Below, in pieces: positions 59,515-64,000 of a DNA stretch of 64,000 bases. The DNA comes from DASUPK01 sp963695805 (lineage in GTDB: Bacteria > Actinomycetota > Thermoleophilia > Solirubrobacterales > 70-9), in contig CAVOHV010000006.1 in assembly GCA_963695805.1 (NCBI GenBank), positions 124,001 through 188,000 on the forward strand, read 5' to 3'. The notes under the pieces are model-generated. The model made no database searches. It was not told the origin of the DNA and saw only the letters and a program-made list of their open reading frames with translations. The position numbers were made by a program, and so were the translations under genes. The first letter of the stretch is position 1, and each line of letters opens with the position of its first letter.

Positions 59515-59937
59515 TCAGCCCGTCGAGATCGCCTCAACCATCTTGCCCACCTGGTCGGGGCTGTTGCTGATCGCGACGTCGGCCTGGCTGACGATCCCGA
59601 CCAGTCTCCGGTCGGTGTCGAGGACCGGCACGCGCCGAACCTGATTGTCAGCCATCGCCTGCACTACCCGTTCGGCTGAGTCATCGACGCTCACCGTCAC
59701 CGGCGCGCCCTGGGCGAGCTCGCCGGCCGTCGTCTGCGCCGGATCCATGCCCTGGGCGACTGCCCTGACCGCGATGTCGCGGTCGGTGAGCATCCCCTTC
59801 AGCTTGTCGTCGTCCCCGCAGATCGGCATCGCACCGACATTGAGGTCGGCGAGCTTGCGGGCCGCATCGGCAAGGGTTTGGCTCTCCCCGACGCACTGGC
59901 AATCCTCGGTCATGAGGTCACGAGCGGTCTCTGCCAT
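59515..59937 (-). CDS. tandem CBS-domain protein
   Basis: 140 residues from ATG 59937 with GAGGAGG. Two CBS motifs: ARDLMTEDCQCVGESQTLAD with MLTDRDIAVRAVAQGM, and TVSVDDSAERVVQAMADNQV with VPVLDTDRRLVGIVSQADVA. Such stand-alone pairs sense AMP/ATP or other adenosyl ligands. Partner unknown. Stress-linked CBS proteins of this type are common in actinobacteria. Confidence 0.92.
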   Translation of the reverse strand: MAETARDLMTEDCQCVGESQTLADAARKLADLNVGAMPICGDDDKLKGMLTDRDIAVRAVAQGMDPAQTTAGELAQGAPVTVSVDDSAERVVQAMADNQVRRVPVLDTDRRLVGIVSQADVAISNSPDQVGKMVEAISTG

Positions 59938-60021
59938 TTGTCCTCCTCACCTTGGAGTTGCAGGGCCAATTGACGCTACTCCCATTGCACGCAGTTGTGT
60001 GTGCGCCGAGTCGAGTGCCGG

Positions 60022-60219
60022 CTACGCCTTCTCCCCTGGCTCCGCGGGACCCACCGCCCCCGCCGCGGGGGCGTAGATGCTCTCGTGCCCGTCATCCCAG
60101 CGAATGCGATAGCGAGGGGTAGGCGCCTCGCTTACCACCTCCTCCACGACGCCGGTCCGAGGCGACCGCTCAGTCGACTCCGCCTCGACCTTGATGTGAT
60201 TCCCGACCTCCAGCTTCAT
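60022..60219 (-). CDS. DUF1918 protein
   Basis: 65 residues from ATG 60219 (GGAGGTGAGG before it). The pattern KLEVGNHIKVEAESTERSPR, TGVVEEVVSEAPTPRYRIRW and DDGHESIYAPAAGAV matches DUF1918, a small SH3-like domain frequent in actinobacteria next to stress genes. Function unknown. It is divergent from the hydrolase-cyclase fusion, 41 bases away. Confidence 0.88.
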   Translation of the reverse strand: MKLEVGNHIKVEAESTERSPRTGVVEEVVSEAPTPRYRIRWDDGHESIYAPAAGAVGPAEPGEKA

Positions 60220-60260
60220 GTCCTCACCTCCGGTTCGCCTCCTAGAGGTGATACCACCAA

Positions 60261-61640
60261 ATGCGGCCCGGATACGATTCGGCTCAGATTGCGCTGAGCT
60301 CCCCTGAGACCCGATACGCCAAGTCCGGCGACGCCTCGATCGCCTACCAGGTCGTCGGCGACCGGCCGATCGACCTGGTCCTCGTCCTCGGCTTCACCAC
60401 CCATCTCGAGCTCCAGTGGGAGTCGCCTCCGATGGCTCACTTCCTGGAGCGGCTCAGCTCGTTCTCGCGCCTGATCCTCTTCGATAAGCGCGGCAACGGA
60501 TTGTCGGATCCGGTGACGGAGGTACCGACCCTGGAGCAGCGGATCGACGACGTCCGGGCGGTGATGGACGCTGCCGGCTCCGAGCGGGCGGCCCTCTTCG
60601 GGGTCTCCGAGGGCGGTCCGATGAGCGTCCTCTTCGCGGCGACTCACCCCGAACGGGTTTCTTCCTTGGTGCTCCACGGCGCCATGGGGCGCACCACCGA
60701 GGCGCCCGACTACCCCTGGGCCTCGCCCGCGGAGGCGCTCCGCGACTCCGCCGCCGAGTTCATCGCCCCCAACTGGGGACAGGATGCGGAGGGGATGCTC
60801 GAGCTCTTCTCCCCGAGCTTCGCGGGCAATCCCGAGGCGGCGGAGTTCACAGCCCGCCTGGAGCGCTCGTCGGCGAGTCCGGCGATGGTCCAGCAGATCT
60901 TCGAGATGTTCCTGGACATCGACGTGCGAGCGGTCCTGCCCACGATCCGGGTCCCGACGCTCGTCACCCACCGGCGCGGCGACCGGGTCGTCAACCGGCG
61001 CGCCGGCGAGGAGCTCGCCCGGCAGATTCCGGGCGCCCGCTACGTGGAGCTGCCCGGGATCGACCATGTGCCCTGGGCAGGCGACTCGGACGCTGTGGTC
61101 GGCGAGGTCGAGGAGTTCCTGACAGGTGCCCGCTCGGTGGCCGAGCCCGATCGCGTGCTCGCCACGGTGATGTTCACTGACATCTGCGGCTCCACCGAGC
61201 GAGCGGCGGAGCTCGGGGATGCCGCCTGGCGCGAGCTGCTCGCGGAGCATCGGGAAGCGGTGCGGCGAGAGCTGGAGCGGTTCAGGGGGCGCGAGGTGAA
61301 GACGCTCGGCGACGGCAGCCTCGCCACCTTCGACGGCCCGGCGCGGGCGATCCGATGTGGCGGCGCGATCGCGGAGACGGCCCGTTCCATCGGTCTGGAG
61401 GTGCGCATCGGGCTCCACTGCGGTGAGGTCGAGGTGATGGAGGACGACGTCGGCGGGATCGCTGTTCACATCGCGGCTCGCGTCGGTGCTCTGGCCGCCC
61501 CGGGTGAGGTGCTGGTCACCAGCACGGTCAAGGATCTCGTCGCCGGATCTGGGATTGCGTTCGCCGACCGCGGCGCAAAGCAGCTCAAGGGAGTCCCGGA
61601 CGAGTGGCGGCTGTACGCGGCGGACGTCTCGGGGGCTTGA
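60261..61640 (+). CDS. alpha/beta-hydrolase and class III cyclase fusion
   Basis: 459 residues. Residues ~15-285 form an alpha/beta hydrolase: DLVLVLGFTTHLELQWESPP, nucleophile elbow FGVSEGGPMS, and the late His in LPGIDHVPWAGDSD. Residues ~295-455 form a cyclase homology domain: ATVMFTDICGSTERAAELGD (metal Asp), REVKTLGDGSLATFDGPARA (Lys and second Asp) and GIAVHIAARVGALAAPGEVL. The pairing recurs in actinobacteria; the hydrolase may sense a ligand that controls the cyclase. No membrane segment. ATG 60261 has TAGAGGTGA upstream. Confidence 0.93.
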   Translation: MRPGYDSAQIALSSPETRYAKSGDASIAYQVVGDRPIDLVLVLGFTTHLELQWESPPMAHFLERLSSFSRLILFDKRGNGLSDPVTEVPTLEQRIDDVRAVMDAAGSERAALFGVSEGGPMSVLFAATHPERVSSLVLHGAMGRTTEAPDYPWASPAEALRDSAAEFIAPNWGQDAEGMLELFSPSFAGNPEAAEFTARLERSSASPAMVQQIFEMFLDIDVRAVLPTIRVPTLVTHRRGDRVVNRRAGEELARQIPGARYVELPGIDHVPWAGDSDAVVGEVEEFLTGARSVAEPDRVLATVMFTDICGSTERAAELGDAAWRELLAEHREAVRRELERFRGREVKTLGDGSLATFDGPARAIRCGGAIAETARSIGLEVRIGLHCGEVEVMEDDVGGIAVHIAARVGALAAPGEVLVTSTVKDLVAGSGIAFADRGAKQLKGVPDEWRLYAADVSGA

Positions 61641-61755
61641 GAGGGCCCACCCGGTACGGACCGGGGACCCTGCTACCGTGATCTGCGTCGGGTCGACCAA
61701 CCGGGTCCCCGAGAGGTTCCGTTTCCTCCCTCATTGCGCTCCGAATGCGCCGTTA

Positions 61756-61778
61756 GTTGGGGTCTCTGGATCTCCAAC
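61756..61778 (+). promoter_or_regulatory. hairpin in the DEAD-box helicase leader
   Basis: GTTGG (61756-61760) and CCAAC (61774-61778) close a 13-base loop, 12 bases upstream of the AAGGAG Shine-Dalgarno. Long structured leaders are common for cold-induced helicase genes. A temperature or autoregulatory role is only a suggestion. Confidence 0.3.
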
Positions 61779-61805
61779 GCAACGCACATAAGGAGTTAGC
61801 AACAC

Positions 61806-63098
61806 ATGTCTTCAGAAACATTCGCCGATCTCGGCGTGTCTCGCCCAGTCCTGGGCGCACTCGCCGAGCGCGGCATCAAAGAACCATTCGCGGTGCAGAG
61901 ACTTTGCATCGCGGACGTCCTCGCAGGTGAGGACGTCCTCGTCCAGTCCCCGACCGGGTCGGGCAAGACGTTCGCCTTTGGCATCCCGATGGTCGAGCGC
62001 ATCCAGGCCGAGGCACGCCGCCCAGCGGCCCTCGTCCTGGCGCCGACCCGCGAGCTCGCCGAGCAGATCGTCGACGAGCTCCGCGCGATCGCGCACTCGC
62101 GTGCGCTCAAGGTCGCTGCCGTCTTCGGCGGCGTCGGCATCCACGGGCAGGCCAAGCAGGCCGCCAACGCCCACATCGTCGTCGCCACACCGGGCCGCCT
62201 GGAGGATCAGCTGGAGCGAGGCGCCTTCGACCTGAAGCGGATCTCGATCCTCGTCCTCGACGAGGCCGACCGGATGCTCGACATCGGCTTCAAGCCCGCG
62301 ATCGACCGGATCGTGGCGAAGATGCCCCGCGATCGCCAGACGCTGTTCTTCTCGGCGACGCTCGAGGGGGCGACCGGCAAGCTCGCCGCCGCCTACACGC
62401 GCAACCCGAAGCGCCACGTCCACAAGCCGGAGGGGGAGCAGGGCATCGACATCGAGCACCGCTTCGTCCACCTGTCCCACGAGGCCAAGGTGGACGCGCT
62501 CGTCAAGGAGCTCCGTGACACAGAGCGCGGCCGCACCCTGGTCTTCGTCCGCACCAAGCGCGGCGCGGACCGCCTGGTCAAGAAGCTCGGTAACCAGAAG
62601 GTCAGGGCGGTGGCCATGCACGGGAACAAGTCCCAGAGCCAGCGCCGTCGCGCTCTCGCCGACTTCGAGCTCGGCAAATGCGACACGCTGGTCGCGACCG
62701 ACGTCGCCTCCCGCGGGATCGACGTCGAGGACATCACGCATGTGATCAACTTCGACGCCCCCGAGGACCGCGACACCTACGTCCACCGCACCGGCCGCAC
62801 CGCCCGAGCGGGCGCCTCTGGAGTGGCCGCGAGCTTCGTTCTCCCCGACCAGCATGGCGACATGCGGAAAATTGCGACGGACCTCGGCCTGCATCGCGAG
62901 TTCGACGCAGGCCCCGGATTCGAGCACGCCGCTCGCCAGCACTCCAGCAATGGAGGCGGCGGCGGCAAGAGCTTCAACCGCAACGGTCGCGGCAGTCGCA
63001 AGGGCCACAACTCCGGCAACGGAGGCCCGCGGACCTACAGCGCGCGTCCCTCTCGCAACGGCCGGGGGCGCCGGCGCTCGGGCTCCGGGCGCCGCTAG
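61806..63098 (+). CDS. DEAD-box RNA helicase (RhlE-like) with RGG-type tail
   Basis: 430 residues from ATG 61806 (AAGGAG). Motifs in order: Q-motif region KEPFAVQRLCIAD, Walker A SPTGSGKTFAFG, APTRELAEQ, VATPGRL, DEAD in LVLDEADRMLDIGF, SAT in FFSATLEGAT, and VATDVASRGIDVEDITHVIN with HRTGRTARAGASG. The last ~60 residues are Gly/Asn/Arg/Ser-rich (GGGGKSFNRNGRGSRK) and probably bind RNA. Roles: RNA unwinding, ribosome assembly, cold adaptation, by family. Confidence 0.96.
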   Translation: MSSETFADLGVSRPVLGALAERGIKEPFAVQRLCIADVLAGEDVLVQSPTGSGKTFAFGIPMVERIQAEARRPAALVLAPTRELAEQIVDELRAIAHSRALKVAAVFGGVGIHGQAKQAANAHIVVATPGRLEDQLERGAFDLKRISILVLDEADRMLDIGFKPAIDRIVAKMPRDRQTLFFSATLEGATGKLAAAYTRNPKRHVHKPEGEQGIDIEHRFVHLSHEAKVDALVKELRDTERGRTLVFVRTKRGADRLVKKLGNQKVRAVAMHGNKSQSQRRRALADFELGKCDTLVATDVASRGIDVEDITHVINFDAPEDRDTYVHRTGRTARAGASGVAASFVLPDQHGDMRKIATDLGLHREFDAGPGFEHAARQHSSNGGGGGKSFNRNGRGSRKGHNSGNGGPRTYSARPSRNGRGRRRSGSGRR

Positions 63099-63168
63099 GC
63101 GCGCCCCTTCTCCGGAGCGCTTCCGCTAGCCCGTCGAGATGGCCTCTCTGGTCAGCGCTGGCGCTGCA

Positions 63169-64000
63169 TCAACCCGGGCGGATGCGGAAGCGGCCCTCGG
63201 CCACCTGCTCGACCCGAGTGCCGAGTTCCGCGCAGGCGCTGTCGAGCCGCACCGCGATCCACTCGGCGTCCGCGTCCCGCGCCAAGCCGGTGTGGCAGAA
63301 CTCCAGTTTCAGCCCCACCAGCTCCAGCTCCTCATCTCCGGCGCCCGGCCGCCAGATGGCGAGCACCCCGAGATCATTGCGGTGCACGGGATCGACGCGG
63401 TAGTCATCGAGGGCGTCCCCGAGGTCGAAGAGGACCGGTCCCCTTTCTTTCCATTCGATCCCGTGGAACGCGTGGGCCGAATGCCCGGCGACGAGGTTCG
63501 CCGCGGCTTGCTGGAGAGCTCCGGCAGCCTGCCGCTGCCAGAGTGCGGGCGCAGCGCTCATGTTCGGACCCCAGTGTGGGGAGACGATGGTGAGATCGCA
63601 GCGCTCGCGCAGTCGCGCCAGCTCATCGAGCAGCCAGTCCGGCACACCGCGTTCGAGGTCGGCGTGAGCGATCCCATACCTGCCGCGGTCCGCCGCGTAC
63701 TCTCGTGGATGGTCCGAGACGCAGAGGAGTCCGACTCGCTTGTCACCCGCCTCGACCACGATTGGACGGCGCGCGGCCTCGGCACCCTGCCCCGCCCCCG
63801 CCGCGGCGACTCCGCCATCCGCCAACAGCCCGAGCGTGTCGGCAAGCCCCTCCTCCTCGTAGTCAAGAGCGTGATTGTTGGCGAGCGAGACAGCGCGCAC
63901 GTCGATCGCCCGAAGAGCCGCAACCGCCGAAGGGGGCGCGCGGAAGAAGAACGGCTTGCCGGGGATGCGACGGGTGCACTCCCCGCGCTCCGAAACGCAG
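63169..64000 (-). CDS. CapA-family (poly-gamma-glutamate capsule synthesis-like) protein, partial
   Basis: The minus-strand frame is open to the right edge, so the N-terminus is outside the window; about 276 residues are visible. Motifs: FFFRAPPSAVAALRAIDVRA then VSLANNHALDYEEEGLADTL, ERCDLTIVSPHWGPNMSA and LVAGHSAHAFHGIEWKERGP, the metallophosphatase-like CapA pattern (NNHxxD, HWG, GHxxH; here the last is GHSAH). Likely linked to capsule or cell-surface polymer metabolism. The GTG at 63900 is internal, because the conserved GKPFFFRAPP segment lies upstream of it. Confidence 0.88.
   Translation of the reverse strand, partial: CVSERGECTRRIPGKPFFFRAPPSAVAALRAIDVRAVSLANNHALDYEEEGLADTLGLLADGGVAAAGAGQGAEAARRPIVVEAGDKRVGLLCVSDHPREYAADRGRYGIAHADLERGVPDWLLDELARLRERCDLTIVSPHWGPNMSAAPALWQRQAAGALQQAAANLVAGHSAHAFHGIEWKERGPVLFDLGDALDDYRVDPVHRNDLGVLAIWRPGAGDEELELVGLKLEFCHTGLARDADAEWIAVRLDSACAELGTRVEQVAEGRFRIRPG

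Noticed and set aside
60216..61700. Minus-strand ORF of ~494 codons opposite the hydrolase-cyclase fusion
   Set aside because: No recognisable motif; the plus strand encodes a complete two-domain enzyme with all expected motifs.

Overview
The window is high-GC, densely coded DNA that looks chromosomal and actinobacterial. Its overall style suggests the Thermoleophilia/Solirubrobacterales side of the Actinomycetota: many GTG and TTG starts, GTGA/ATGA/TGATG gene overlaps, and a mixture of GlmU-Prs, PucR, a DUF1918 protein, R2-like ferritin, csrA and several class III cyclases. This placement is inference from gene content and was not tested. I see no rRNA, CRISPR array, intact insertion sequence or replication origin. 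There are two tRNAs: Gln(UUG) on the minus strand near 5.6 kb and Leu(UAA) on the plus strand near 48.7 kb.

Layout. 1-9 kb: a DedA-PAP2 lipid-phosphatase fusion, a PucR-type regulator, a GH15 glucoamylase/trehalase, tRNA-Gln, and a GlxA-type AraC regulator with a DJ-1/PfpI partner. 7.9-10.3 kb: glmU-prs. 10.3-12.6 kb: a small foreign-looking island inserted exactly at the 3' end of prs. It is bounded by a 17-bp direct repeat and carries decayed small genes and a universal stress protein. 12.6-26 kb: housekeeping and metabolism, including a lipoprotein, GDPD, an ABC1 kinase, ribosomal protein bL25, pth, an enoyl-CoA hydratase relative, two VOC proteins, mfd, a parvulin-type foldase, mazG, eno and an FtsB/DivIC-like protein. 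26-35 kb: four tandem, translationally coupled paralogues of a ~750-residue GT-C-like membrane protein. 35-49 kb: csrA beside an HTH/Arg-rich protein, a thermonuclease, a class I aldolase, a GCS2 ligase, an HxlR regulator, a degenerate rhomboid, an O-methyltransferase/GNAT/hydrolase run, an R2-like protein, an ECF sigma factor fused to a zinc-binding anti-sigma-like domain with a long tail, and a divergent MFS/MarR pair. 49-51.5 kb: an SDR protein and a membrane cyclase. 51.5-54.8 kb: a five-gene minus-strand operon encoding a SipW-type signal peptidase and four exported TasA/camelysin-like or repeat proteins. 55-64 kb: a TPP enzyme, two paralogous zinc-ribbon proteins around a flippase-like membrane protein, CBS and DUF1918 proteins, a hydrolase-cyclase fusion, a DEAD-box helicase and a CapA-like protein running off the right edge.

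The most unusual content is: (1) the four-paralogue GT-C-like operon, in which the second copy has lost the acidic residue conserved in the others; (2) the SipW/TasA-like export operon; (3) a family of short dispersed palindromic repeats (core AACGGGTTG-N12-CACCCTCGC) that occur between genes and also inside coding sequences, plus a second 39-bp palindrome family; and (4) the prs-integrated mini-island with arm-like repeats but no integrase.

Protein functions are assigned from visible motifs only, without database searching. Long mirror-image ORFs opposite real genes, which are common at this GC content, were discarded.
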